This document shows, piece by piece, positions 1-7,878 of a stretch of 40,704 nucleotides of DNA (position 1 is the stretch's first letter; the number at the start of each line of letters is the position of its first letter). Both the position numbers and the translations under genes were made by a program. The notes beneath the pieces were generated by a model, which did no database searches, had not been told where the DNA came from, and saw nothing but the letters and a program-made list of their open reading frames with translations. Source of the DNA: JBCBSS01 sp039819065 (lineage in GTDB: Bacteria; Bacteroidota; Bacteroidia; Cytophagales; Cyclobacteriaceae); assembly GCA_039819065.1 (NCBI GenBank), contig JBCBSS010000063.1, forward strand, positions 1 to 40,704, written 5' to 3'.

Positions 1-114
1 TAAAGCAGGATACTTTTCATCATCTGATATCATGGAAAGTATATAATCTTCATAGTGATAGATCTTATCTTTTCGCTTCTTACCATCACTTATGAAACTC
101 ATATCAAACGCCAT
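1..114 (-). CDS. N-terminal part of an unknown gene, cut by the window edge
   Basis: An open frame starts at the ATG complementary to 112-114 and runs without a stop off the left edge, giving 38 residues (MAFDMSFISDGKKRKDKIYH, then YEDYILSMISDDEKYPAL). The rest of the gene lies outside the window. The visible part is charged and soluble, with no signal peptide. It is divergent from the gene starting at 225, so the 110 bases between should hold both promoters. I do not recognise the family. Its position next to a possible effector operon makes a functional link conceivable, but nothing in the 38 residues shows it. Confidence 0.55.
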   Translation of the reverse strand, partial: MAFDMSFISDGKKRKDKIYHYEDYILSMISDDEKYPAL

Positions 115-224
115 TCTATTATTATTTTTCCTCTGTAAAATAACCCAAAATGTCTACGAAGAAATATTTCTATTCCCATAGAATCTTAATATCTTACTAA
201 GAAATACTAAATCTAACCAAAATC

Positions 225-1136
225 ATGTTTAACGTAAACCATAACGTACTGGAAAAGCTATGCGAAATCAATAGCTTTCCTATACCCAGCGATCAATTGA
301 TCTTTTTTGGCCTTAGAGGCGCTTCCCCAGTCGACGAAGACAACAACACCTTTCAAGCCGAAGCAACGCTCGCACTAAGCAATATCGACTACACTCATCT
401 CAATTGTACACTGTTGCAGTGGAATATTGGTGATAGAACGGTAGCTGCCTTTCCAGCCAGCACTGTCCCTCACAAGAGGCACGTTGAAAAGTCTTTGTTG
501 AAGAACGGCGTGGGTACCAATCAATTGATGACAGGTGTACATAAGAACTACAAGAAAGGACACCACAAAGCAGGCAAGCCAACCGGCCATGAAGCCTTCA
601 GAATGGATGGGAAGCTACCGGTAAGAAGAACCGGTGACGATATGGATTACGATGAGGAAGATAGGGTAGAATTCACCAGGCCTTTTGATAACATTCATGC
701 ATCCTGGTGCCCTAGTCAAGACCATCCAAGATATGCCAGTGCCGGATGTCAGGTGATCATGGGTTTTCCTAAGTGTGCCAAGCGAGGTGCTAATTCTGAC
801 CACACCGGCCCATGGAAGGTGTTTCATAACCAGGCCTATGCTATCCCACAATCCACTTTCACCTATATTCTACTCAATGGAAGAGATGCCAGAAAAGTAT
901 CCGCCAACCCTAACGGTAATTTTGGTATCCGTCTAAGATACGGTTCTAAAGGAAATGGCGTTAATGATCTACAAAAGGCCCTGGCTTCTCGCAATTATTA
1001 CGAAGGTGGAATTGATGGAGACTTTGGATCACGTACCCTGTTCGCCCTGCTTGATTTTCAAACTGATGAGTTCGGTATGGACGGAGACGACGGTATTGTG
1101 GGCCCAATGACGGCCGGAGCTTTAGGTATTGGCTAA
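225..1136 (+). CDS. Protein with a C-terminal peptidoglycan-binding repeat and a degenerate YkuD-like motif
   Basis: This 303-residue protein is the first gene of a compact five-gene run. Residues about 236-300 form a peptidoglycan_binding_1-type repeat: LRYGSKGNGVNDLQKAL, then GGIDGDFGSRTLFALLDFQ and DGIVGPMTAGAL. In the middle, H158 is followed 14-17 residues later by S172-A-G-C175-Q-V. This spacing is like the H...[S/T]HGC active site of L,D-transpeptidases of the YkuD fold, but Ala replaces the motif histidine. The central part is rich in His, Cys and basic residues. There is no signal peptide or membrane segment, so a cell-wall role would need a non-Sec export route or host lysis. It could be a wall-modifying enzyme, an inactive wall-binding scaffold or a phage-like or contractile-injection cargo. 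The peptidoglycan-binding call is solid; the catalytic idea is weak. Confidence 0.7.
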   Translation: MFNVNHNVLEKLCEINSFPIPSDQLIFFGLRGASPVDEDNNTFQAEATLALSNIDYTHLNCTLLQWNIGDRTVAAFPASTVPHKRHVEKSLLKNGVGTNQLMTGVHKNYKKGHHKAGKPTGHEAFRMDGKLPVRRTGDDMDYDEEDRVEFTRPFDNIHASWCPSQDHPRYASAGCQVIMGFPKCAKRGANSDHTGPWKVFHNQAYAIPQSTFTYILLNGRDARKVSANPNGNFGIRLRYGSKGNGVNDLQKALASRNYYEGGIDGDFGSRTLFALLDFQTDEFGMDGDDGIVGPMTAGALGIG

Positions 1137-1142
1137 TCCAGT

Positions 1143-1406
1143 ATGAGTTTCTTCCAAAAAGTAAAAACCAAATTAGGCGATGTGCTTGATGACGTGACCA
1201 CTATCGAGCATGTCGGCATATTGGAAGACGGTGAGAGCCAAAAGGCCATACTCTACCAGAGACAAGAGATAGAAGGGGATAGCGTCTATTTTATAGCAGA
1301 AGAGCAGGTGTCTCAAGAACAGATTATGCTTTTCAATAGCATGGCCAATGGTAGTATGAAGGCGAGAACTGATTTAGTGAGTTTTATAATCGATTGTATC
1401 AAATAA
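1143..1406 (+). CDS. Small unknown protein, paralogue of the next gene
   Basis: An 87-residue acidic protein starting 6 bases after the preceding stop. It begins MSFFQKVKTKLGDVLDDVTT and ends ARTDLVSFIIDCIK. The downstream 115-residue protein begins MSLENLKTKIEGVVEDLATLE and ends with SRKDFFDFVRKVL, so both ends align and the two are probably tandem paralogues, with this copy shorter in the middle. There is no signal peptide, cysteine motif or membrane segment. The pattern suggests a small alpha/beta or helical partner protein. I do not recognise the family. Tight spacing indicates cotranscription with the wall-binding proteins around it; a chaperone, adaptor or immunity role is possible but not shown. 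Confidence 0.65.
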   Translation: MSFFQKVKTKLGDVLDDVTTIEHVGILEDGESQKAILYQRQEIEGDSVYFIAEEQVSQEQIMLFNSMANGSMKARTDLVSFIIDCIK

Positions 1407-1424
1407 AAATTCAAACTTAAAATA

Positions 1425-1772
1425 ATGAGCTTAGAAAATTTAAAAACCAAGATCGAAGGAGTGGTTGAGGATTTGGCTACTTTGGAGGTGGCATCTTTCT
1501 CTGGAAAAGACATTGATGTATCAGCTGCAACTGATGGTGATGGCAACCTCAGTTCTAGCCAAGTATTCGGTAAGATAAGAACAGCGATGCTGACCGCAGA
1601 ACTGGTAGGGTATTCCAGATTTGAACTGGAGGGTGATACCATCAACTATATCAATAGTGATCTTGGCGAAGACAAGACATACCTTGTTGAGGGACATAAT
1701 GCTTTGGTAGAAGGTGCACAGACATCACGAAAGGATTTCTTTGATTTTGTGCGCAAGGTCTTGCGATCGTAA
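1425..1772 (+). CDS. Small unknown protein, paralogue of the previous gene
   Basis: A 115-residue acidic protein starting 18 bases after the previous stop. It shares the N-terminal pattern MS..(N/F)..(V)KTK(I/L)..V..D(L/V)(A/T)T with the 87-residue neighbour and the C-terminal helix pattern (S/A)R(K/T)D(F/L)..F. The extra central part contains SFSGKDIDVSAATDGDGN, a glycine/aspartate-rich loop, and RFELEGDTINYINSD. It is soluble, with no export signal. Two similar genes side by side suggest a duplication after which one copy lost or gained about 28 residues. Function unknown; context ties it to the operon at 225-3736. Confidence 0.65.
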   Translation: MSLENLKTKIEGVVEDLATLEVASFSGKDIDVSAATDGDGNLSSSQVFGKIRTAMLTAELVGYSRFELEGDTINYINSDLGEDKTYLVEGHNALVEGAQTSRKDFFDFVRKVLRS

Positions 1773-1775
1773 TTC

Positions 1776-2018
1776 ATGCGTATATTATTCTACAAGTTTG
1801 CTCCTCAGCAACAAGTACCGGAAACTATGAATGCATTTAAGCCCTGGTTCGAGCAAGAACTAGGGCTTAATGCTAATCTGGAGCCTGACGACTTGATTGA
1901 AATTACTACCGGTGGTCTTGTTGGTGGTAAACCAGAAAACCTGCTTTTGGCTCAAAAAACCGTGTCTTACTTCGAATGGATTAAACCCTATTGGCACAGA
2001 TTGAAGGCGCAACTATAA
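1776..2018 (+). CDS. Small unknown protein, translationally coupled to the next gene
   Basis: An 80-residue protein starting 3 bases after the previous stop (MRILFYKFAPQQQVPETMNA...). Its TAA stop at 2016-2018 shares its last base with the ATG of the next gene (TAATG), a sign of translational coupling. It has a Trp/Tyr-rich C-terminus (SYFEWIKPYWHRLKAQL) and an EPDDLIEITTGGLVGGKPEN loop. No export signal or known motif is visible. A short gene coupled directly in front of a possible toxin would fit a chaperone or immunity protein, but that is inference from position only. Confidence 0.55.
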   Translation: MRILFYKFAPQQQVPETMNAFKPWFEQELGLNANLEPDDLIEITTGGLVGGKPENLLLAQKTVSYFEWIKPYWHRLKAQL

Positions 2019-3736
2019 TGGATATTCTGGAAGATGTTCCCGAGGAAAAGCGCCAGGATTTAGATCAGGCCTTCGAAAAGCAGGATCATATCGAATCTCT
2101 GCAAATACTAGGTGATCTGCAATACCTGCCTCTGAAAGCCTTTGAGGATCAATCCATTTCGAAAGAAGAGCTGAAGTCTGCTCTTGCTAAATTCCGGTTA
2201 GACTGTTCAGAGGCACTAGCCGATAAAGAAGCCAGTAACTTCCATGCCATTTATCAGGAATCTATGGCTTTCGATGGGACAGATGATGACAGCGCCACAC
2301 TTTCAGAAAGAGATACCTTTTTACTGGAAAACCTGGTAGGACTAGAAAAGGAACTTCTCATACATGTCATTCCCGAAAACAGGACCTCTCTGCTCTCAAG
2401 GGTATTGATTTACCGCTACAGAGTTTATGACCTCATACGTTTATCTGCCAATGCCAAAATGAATGCCCAGAATATCCAGACCATTGCTACGGTGGTTGAA
2501 GATATGAAGTATGAAGGAGACTGGATTGCTTTCTCTAATGTCCTGGCTGATCAAGCTGCACTCTCAGAATTTTGCATTGATTCTGCCAGACTCAATAGCC
2601 TTCTGTACGATACTACTATCTTTTTTTCGATCAAGAAGAAGACGGGGAAACACTTCTGGAAAGAGTATAAGTCCAGTATTAAGAATATCAACGCTTTTCT
2701 CAATGGTATCGCTAACGGCAGCGCCAGAACTACCATTGAGAAGCTGCTTACCTTCCCGGATAAATCGGAGGTAAAAGCGGATATAGCCTTAAAAATTGGC
2801 GTAGCGGAAAATCAATTTTTACTTCGCGTACTACAAGTAAAACTTTGGATATTAGGCCTTTATGATGGGAAACTGGATCATGATTTTGGACCAGTGACCT
2901 TTAAGGCACTAGATGAGTATATCGATCTCATTGAAGAACAACATGGAGACCCAGAAGCACGAAGTAAGATCATCTACCTGATTAATCGAGAACAGTGCGC
3001 TTTGAACTTCGAACATATTTTGAAGTATTACATCCATCCTTTAGAAGTAGCAAATACGGAAGAAGAGTCTTCGGTATCTCAAGTCTATGAGTACGTGCTG
3101 AAAGAAGATCAGGATTATGGCGTCACTGACCTATCATCCAACGACCGGCAGCTGATTGCCAAAAGGCAAACCGAACTCAATCAAAGCCTGGAAGATGAGC
3201 TGGCTAATCACTCTAAAGACATTGTGGCAGGGAAGGAACAAAAACGAAGATATCAAGGCAGGAAGGGCATTCTGCGTATATTCTCTAAGCTGGTAAAGTG
3301 GGCTAAAAACGCAGTTAAATCTATCGTCAAGCTGTTCAAGAAGCTTATCGGTATTATTAAGAAAGCGGTTAAAGTCCTTTTCAACGAAATCAAAGAAGGT
3401 GTCAAAACCTTCAGGAGAGGCTTCAGCTTTCTTTTCGGTAAGAGAGTTATTAATACTGAAAATCAGGTAATTACCGATTTTGACTTCGACTTTGATGGTC
3501 ACACTATTTTTAAAAGAGATGCTACTAATGAAGCAATTACTTTGCATCAAGAAACGGTACAATCGTATGTAGCTTCTATATCGCCTACCCTAAAATTCAC
3601 CAAGATGGTCATTCAATGGGGCATCCGCTTGGGAACTGGCCCAGTAGGATGGGTTAAGATCTTGATTGGTGTAGCCAAACTATTGAAAGAATACCTGATC
3701 GAAAAGCTGAAGGAGAAAAAAGCTCAGTTGACTTGA
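2018..3736 (+). CDS. Large unknown protein with wall-binding-like repeat and cationic amphipathic segment; possible effector
   Basis: I place the start at the ATG at 2018 (TAATG overlap), giving 572 residues. An in-frame TTG at 1991 would add nine residues. Residues 1-250 are mostly helical and acidic. Residues about 266-302 (NQFLLRVLQVKLWILGLYDG, then DHDFGPVTFKALDEY) match the peptidoglycan-binding repeat pattern. Residues 409-467 hold 20 Lys/Arg against 2 Asp/Glu, with basic residues every third or fourth position among Ile, Leu, Val, Phe and Trp. This is a long cationic amphipathic helix like those of membrane-active peptides. A DFDFDFDGH stretch at about 487-495 follows, then a hydrophobic C-terminus (GTGPVGWVKILIGVAKLL). 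There is no signal peptide. I infer a possible membrane-active effector; a structural membrane-associated role is the alternative. Confidence 0.65.
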   Translation: MDILEDVPEEKRQDLDQAFEKQDHIESLQILGDLQYLPLKAFEDQSISKEELKSALAKFRLDCSEALADKEASNFHAIYQESMAFDGTDDDSATLSERDTFLLENLVGLEKELLIHVIPENRTSLLSRVLIYRYRVYDLIRLSANAKMNAQNIQTIATVVEDMKYEGDWIAFSNVLADQAALSEFCIDSARLNSLLYDTTIFFSIKKKTGKHFWKEYKSSIKNINAFLNGIANGSARTTIEKLLTFPDKSEVKADIALKIGVAENQFLLRVLQVKLWILGLYDGKLDHDFGPVTFKALDEYIDLIEEQHGDPEARSKIIYLINREQCALNFEHILKYYIHPLEVANTEEESSVSQVYEYVLKEDQDYGVTDLSSNDRQLIAKRQTELNQSLEDELANHSKDIVAGKEQKRRYQGRKGILRIFSKLVKWAKNAVKSIVKLFKKLIGIIKKAVKVLFNEIKEGVKTFRRGFSFLFGKRVINTENQVITDFDFDFDGHTIFKRDATNEAITLHQETVQSYVASISPTLKFTKMVIQWGIRLGTGPVGWVKILIGVAKLLKEYLIEKLKEKKAQLT

Positions 3737-4057
3737 TTTTAATTGTTACGGCCTGATAGGTGCCACTCTCTGAGCGTTCTGCACTAGACACGATATTTAA
3801 ATACATTCGGATAGAGTAATCTTTACTCTCCCCAAGCCTGACCCATCAGACTTTTCCCCTCCCTAATTTTAGGGAGGGGTGGGGGTGGGTAAAAAAAGCA
3901 AAGAATTACCTACCTCGCCATCTACGTGTTATATGTCATTTCACTACGCATGATACGCATGTTGAGCCTTGTGATGACAGACTTAGATGTAAAAAAATGT
4001 AAACCGTCATCACCTCAAGTCAGCAGATTTTGGAAATAAGCAAGGGAAGACCTACTA
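3737..4057. other. Gene-free stretch with a terminator hairpin and a long-looped dyad
   Basis: About 320 bases between the operon and the PadR operator. It holds the hairpin at 3856-3879 and a second dyad: GTGATGAC (3971-3978) pairs with GTCATCAC (4006-4013), and TTGAG (3962-3966) extends it with CTCAA (4014-4018) after a 4-base bulge. The loop between is A-rich. No convincing small reading frame was found on either strand. Confidence 0.5.
3856..3886 (+). terminator. Hairpin of CCCCTCCCT / AGGGAGGGG, probable terminator or dispersed repeat
   Basis: A perfect 9-base stem (3856-3864 with 3871-3879) closes a 6-base AATTTT loop and is followed by a G-rich stretch and then seven A. It lies 120 bases downstream of the last gene of the operon. 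Hairpins of this CCCTCCC...GGGAGGG kind followed by GGGGGTGGG recur in Bacteroidota genomes, so it may be a dispersed repeat rather than a dedicated terminator; there is no U-run on the plus strand. Confidence 0.4.
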
Positions 4058-4060
4058 TTG

Positions 4061-4081
4061 CAATACTACAATGTAGTATTG
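4061..4081. promoter_or_regulatory. 21-base palindrome overlapping the translation start region of the PadR gene
   Basis: CAATACTACA (4061-4070), one central A, then TGTAGTATTG (4072-4081): a perfect 10-base inverted repeat ending three bases before the ATG at 4085. The position fits an autorepression operator covering the 5' untranslated region or transcription start of the PadR-permease operon. The core TACTACAATGTAGTA also resembles BlaI/MecI-type operators, but no such regulator is nearby, so PadR is the likelier ligand. Confidence 0.65.
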
Positions 4082-4084
4082 ATA

Positions 4085-4420
4085 ATGAAAAACTATATAG
4101 GCGAATTTGAAGAAGTCGTACTGCTTACGGTAGCCATTCTACATGGCAATGCGTACGGCGTAAACATCAAAGATGATATCGAAAACAGGCTAGGAAGAGA
4201 GGTGAGCATTGGCGCGCTGCAAGTCACGCTTCGGCGCTTGGAGCAAAAGGGATTACTGGAAAGTACTTTGGGTGAGGGCGATGCGATTCGGGGAGGTAGG
4301 CCCAAACGTTACTTTACAATAACCGCCTATGGCAAAAAGGCATTACATGTTACCCGCGATATGCGGAATACATTGTGGAATGCGGTTCCTGATTTTGTAC
4401 TAGACCTCAGCCGCTCATGA
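4085..4420 (+). CDS. PadR family transcriptional regulator
   Basis: I choose the ATG at 4085 (MKNYIGEFEEVVLLTVAILH), giving 111 residues, the usual size for the PadR group linked to FtsX-like permeases. The upstream in-frame TTG at 4058 would translate the palindrome and is unlikely. The winged helix-turn-helix covers about residues 9-85. It shows the family pattern GNAYGVNIKDDIENRLGR, then SIGALQVTLRRLEQKGLLES and the wing with RGGRPKRYFTITAYGKKAL. The stop overlaps the start of the permease (ATGA at 4417-4420), so the two are translationally coupled. It most likely represses its own operon by binding the palindrome at 4061-4081; the ligand is unknown. Confidence 0.92.
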   Translation: MKNYIGEFEEVVLLTVAILHGNAYGVNIKDDIENRLGREVSIGALQVTLRRLEQKGLLESTLGEGDAIRGGRPKRYFTITAYGKKALHVTRDMRNTLWNAVPDFVLDLSRS

Positions 4421-7047
4421 ATAAGTTCGAAGACCCACCCAGGTACCTATTAAGGTTACTCAAGTTATTTTGTAAGTCATCTTATTTTCCTGATATCGAA
4501 GGTGACCTTATTGAGACATATAATATGCGTCTCGTTGACCAAACTAAAAGAAAAGCCAATTGGCTGCTATTCAGGGATGTAGTGAGACTGTTCAGACCGG
4601 GTTTAATTAAATCACTCCATTTTACCACCAATGACAACCCATTTATGATACAACATCTTCTCACAACCGCTTTACGTCAACTCCGAAAAAATCCAATGCT
4701 CACAGCCATTAATGGCTTGGGCCTCACGCTGGCCATTACTTGCACCTTCTTTATTTATTTGTGGGTGAAGAGTGAGATTTCAATGGACTCCTTCCACGAG
4801 AAAGACGAACGCATAGTTCAAATTATGCTCAATGAAAACTCACCTAATGGCATCATTACTGAGGCTTACACGCCTTCTCCATTAGCTCCAGCCTTGTCTA
4901 ACGAATTCACTGAAGTAGAACGCGCCGTCAGTGTAGTACCCTATGAGTGGTTTGAAGGAGAGCGGTTTCTCATGTCAAATACTGAGGGCAAGGTATTGCC
5001 TACACGTAACCAATTCGCCAGTGCTGACTACTTTCAGATTTTTTCTTTCGACTTTAAGAGTGGTAATCCGGATAAGGCATTGAGTACATTGGATGCCGTT
5101 GTTGTTTCTGAGAAGTTGGCTAAGAGAATGTTCGGTTCTACCGAAGTACTGGGTAGGAGTATAGAATGGCTCCACGATGATTTCGGTGGCGTTTATAAGA
5201 TCACCGGCGTTTACGAGGATATAAAACCTAATTCTACCCTACAATTCGACGCGGTATTTAACTTTGAGGTATTCCGGGAAAGTGAAGAAGACTCACCCAA
5301 ATGGACAGATAGCGACCCTAGTACTTATGCATTGCTGAGCCCACATGCCAATGTGGATCAACTCAATGCCAAACTCAAAGGATACCTTGAAGGTAAAACC
5401 CAGGATACCAATCAATCACTTTATGCACAGTTGTTTTCAGACCGTTATTTGTACAACCGTTATGAGAATGGTCTACCAGTGGGGGGTAGGATCACCTACG
5501 TGAGGCTTTTCATCGCTGTTGCCGTTCTGGTGCTCATTATTGCTTACATCAATTTCATCAATTTAACCATAGCCCAGACCATTACCAGATCAAAAGCTGC
5601 AGGTATAAAGAAAGTGCTCGGGGTAAAAAGATGGAACCTCGGCTTTGGCCTCTTTGTAGAATCAGGTTTGATTTCTACACTAGCCGTTGTGCTATCCGTG
5701 GTATTGGTTTCATTATTACAACCCTATTTCAATGCCATAATTGGCAAACCGATATCCCTGGAATGGAACACGGAAATGGTGATATTACCAATGCTATTGA
5801 TTGTTATTACCACCCTGATCGTAGGTGGGTATCCGGCCATTCACATGTCGGGTGTTAAGATCACCTCTGCGCTCAAAGGAAAAGCATACAGCAATACGAG
5901 CAATCAATTTCAGCGGAAAAGCCTAATGTTGGCGCAACTGTGTATTTCCGCTTTCCTCATCACCGGCATGTTGGGGGTTTACAAACAGATGCAATTTATT
6001 CAGTCAAGAGACCTTGGTTTCACCAAAGATGATGTGATTTGGTTCACCATGGATAATGTCAGCGCACAAGATGGCGCGGGAGAGTTGAATGAAGCCCGCA
6101 TAGAGGGTTTCTTACAGCAATTGAAAACAATACCCGGCGTAATTGAATCCTCAAATTTCGCACATAACCTGTTCGGTGAATACGGTACAACCACCGGTGT
6201 CAATTGGGAAGGGAAAGGTGATGAAAGAGCTTTGTTTGCCGGTATCTCGGGAGGATATGACTTCCTCAGCACCATGGACGTGCAGCTCAAAGAAGGGCGT
6301 TACTTTTCACGTTCCTTTCAATCTGACAAAGAAGCAATCATTTTTAATCAACAGGCTGTGGATAGAATGGGGCTGGAGAATCCTATCGGACAAACCATAG
6401 AACTTTGGGGCCAGAAGCGCACCATAGTGGGTATAGCGGAAGATTTTCATTTTGCCAGCTTACACGAAAAAATACAACCTCTATTTATCAAATTAGATCT
6501 TGATGATTTTGCACCGCACATTGCCGTCAGGTTATCTAAGAGCGACCAAAAACGTACCATTCGGCAGATAGAAGCACTACACCAATCGCTATTTCAAGGG
6601 CTACCTTTTGAGTTTAACCACATGGATGATAACTACACGAATATGTATGCCTCTGAGATCAAAATGTCGCGTCTATCTACCATAGCCGCTATACTGGCCA
6701 TCCTCATTTCAAGCTTGGGTCTCTATGGCTTAACTACTTTCATTTTGAAAACCAGAACCAAAGAATTGGCAGTAAGGAAAGTACTGGGTGCCCACCTCTT
6801 GTCATTGATGAGTTTACTGACCAGGCCATTCGTGTTGCTAGGAATACTGGCACTGGGTATCACACTGCCTATCGGCCATATGGTCATTCGCAACTGGCTC
6901 AATGGCTTTGCCTATAGCGTTACGCTGCATTGGTCTTACTTCTTGGTGGTCATCGGAGCCATCATTGCAGCAATTGTGATAACAATTAGTCTGCAAGTAC
7001 TACGAACAACCAGAATCAATCCTGTGGAAAACTTGAGGAATGATTGA
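4417..7047 (+). CDS. FtsX/MacB-type ABC transporter permease with permease prefix domain
   Basis: This 876-residue inner-membrane protein starts with a cytoplasmic prefix at about residues 6-66 (PPRYLLRLLKLFCK, PDIEGDLIETY, FRDVVRLFRPGLIKS), typical of Bacteroidota permeases paired with PadR regulators. The layout is the duplicated MacB form. The first membrane helix (LTAINGLGLTLAITCTFFIYLW) precedes a periplasmic core domain and three helices with the FtsX pattern (VAVLVLIIAYINFINLTIAQ, then RSKAAGIKKVLGVKR). A second half repeats this and ends KTRTKELAVRKVLGA plus three helices. No ATPase gene is in the window, so the nucleotide-binding subunit must be encoded elsewhere. The substrate is unknown; relatives export lipoproteins, antimicrobial compounds or act in envelope stress. 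Confidence 0.92.
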   Translation: MNKFEDPPRYLLRLLKLFCKSSYFPDIEGDLIETYNMRLVDQTKRKANWLLFRDVVRLFRPGLIKSLHFTTNDNPFMIQHLLTTALRQLRKNPMLTAINGLGLTLAITCTFFIYLWVKSEISMDSFHEKDERIVQIMLNENSPNGIITEAYTPSPLAPALSNEFTEVERAVSVVPYEWFEGERFLMSNTEGKVLPTRNQFASADYFQIFSFDFKSGNPDKALSTLDAVVVSEKLAKRMFGSTEVLGRSIEWLHDDFGGVYKITGVYEDIKPNSTLQFDAVFNFEVFRESEEDSPKWTDSDPSTYALLSPHANVDQLNAKLKGYLEGKTQDTNQSLYAQLFSDRYLYNRYENGLPVGGRITYVRLFIAVAVLVLIIAYINFINLTIAQTITRSKAAGIKKVLGVKRWNLGFGLFVESGLISTLAVVLSVVLVSLLQPYFNAIIGKPISLEWNTEMVILPMLLIVITTLIVGGYPAIHMSGVKITSALKGKAYSNTSNQFQRKSLMLAQLCISAFLITGMLGVYKQMQFIQSRDLGFTKDDVIWFTMDNVSAQDGAGELNEARIEGFLQQLKTIPGVIESSNFAHNLFGEYGTTTGVNWEGKGDERALFAGISGGYDFLSTMDVQLKEGRYFSRSFQSDKEAIIFNQQAVDRMGLENPIGQTIELWGQKRTIVGIAEDFHFASLHEKIQPLFIKLDLDDFAPHIAVRLSKSDQKRTIRQIEALHQSLFQGLPFEFNHMDDNYTNMYASEIKMSRLSTIAAILAILISSLGLYGLTTFILKTRTKELAVRKVLGAHLLSLMSLLTRPFVLLGILALGITLPIGHMVIRNWLNGFAYSVTLHWSYFLVVIGAIIAAIVITISLQVLRTTRINPVENLRND

Positions 7048-7116
7048 TTCAGGTCAGATTAGACTCACACTTTGCCTGAAACTATTAAGTATTAAAGCGT
7101 TTGGCATGAATCCAAG

Positions 7117-7722
7117 CTATGAATAAATGAGCGCCAGATGATAGATATGCCTATCGTGACTTGCTAGCACTTCTTTGCTGTTGCCATCCCAGCCATCGAA
7201 AGCCAGCAAATGCATACTTGCGATATCCTGCTGAAATACTTCAGACCAGAAGCTTGATGGGTTGATATTCAGTTCAATATCAATGAATAAGCCCATTAAC
7301 CCTTCTGGTGTAAGGTCAGTCTGATGTAGCTCGGCAGGTAATTGTGATTGAAGCTCTTCAAGTGCCGGGGTTATCTCTGATAGCTGGGTGCCAATAAAAT
7401 CTGATATGTATGATTGCTTAAATACTTCGTCATCAAGGGTTTCAACCTCTGCGTCAAGTTGCTCCTTCTCAGGAAGGCGATCCTGATCTTGAGATAGAAT
7501 GGACATTAACACCGCACCAATATCGGAAGTTGAATATCGGTGCAGATAGAATGCACTATCTCCTGAAAAGGCTATGTCCTTCACGTGTGTCCGTAAATCT
7601 TTCGGGAAAATTAAGGAATTGCCTGACTCGCAACTCATCATCAATTCTGACTTTGGTAAAGTGGGTAATTGGACATTGCTTTCAATAAGCTGCCAGGTTA
7701 AATACGCAATCGATTTAATCAT
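7117..7722 (-). CDS. Unknown protein, 201 residues
   Basis: An acidic soluble protein starting MIKSIAYLTWQLIESNVQLP, with no signal peptide and no recognised motif. The C-terminal third is aromatic and His-rich (FWSEVFQQDIASMHLLAFDG, then HDRHIYHLALIY). It is convergent with the permease gene (69 bases between stops) and divergent from the sensor kinase gene at 7879; a 156-base intergenic region carries a 6-9-6 inverted repeat. The codon use is like its neighbours, and the antisense frames are poor, so it is probably real. Function cannot be assigned from sequence. Confidence 0.6.
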   Translation of the reverse strand: MIKSIAYLTWQLIESNVQLPTLPKSELMMSCESGNSLIFPKDLRTHVKDIAFSGDSAFYLHRYSTSDIGAVLMSILSQDQDRLPEKEQLDAEVETLDDEVFKQSYISDFIGTQLSEITPALEELQSQLPAELHQTDLTPEGLMGLFIDIELNINPSSFWSEVFQQDIASMHLLAFDGWDGNSKEVLASHDRHIYHLALIYS

Positions 7723-7755
7723 ATAACTCTTTTGCCAAAGTATAAATGAAGTTAG

Positions 7756-7776
7756 CCTATCCTGTTAGTAGATAGG
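7756..7776. promoter_or_regulatory. Inverted repeat CCTATC-N9-GATAGG between divergent genes
   Basis: CCTATC (7756-7761) and GATAGG (7771-7776) are complementary with a 9-base spacer. The site lies 34 bases upstream of the minus-strand gene at 7117-7722 and 102 bases upstream of the kinase gene. It could be an operator for one or both, or a chance dyad. Confidence 0.3.
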
Positions 7777-7878
7777 TGTTTTGAATCACTTCTTTTCATG
7801 AAATCCCAAAAAAACCTCCCCAATGATTTGCCAAATAATGCCTTCATTTGATAATTTATATGATCAGAATTTTTTGCC

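Noticed and set aside
3134..3562. 142-residue minus-strand frame opposite the large unknown gene
   Set aside because: It mirrors the Lys-rich coding stretch of the plus-strand gene, has no supporting motif, spacing or context, and the plus strand frame is continuous.
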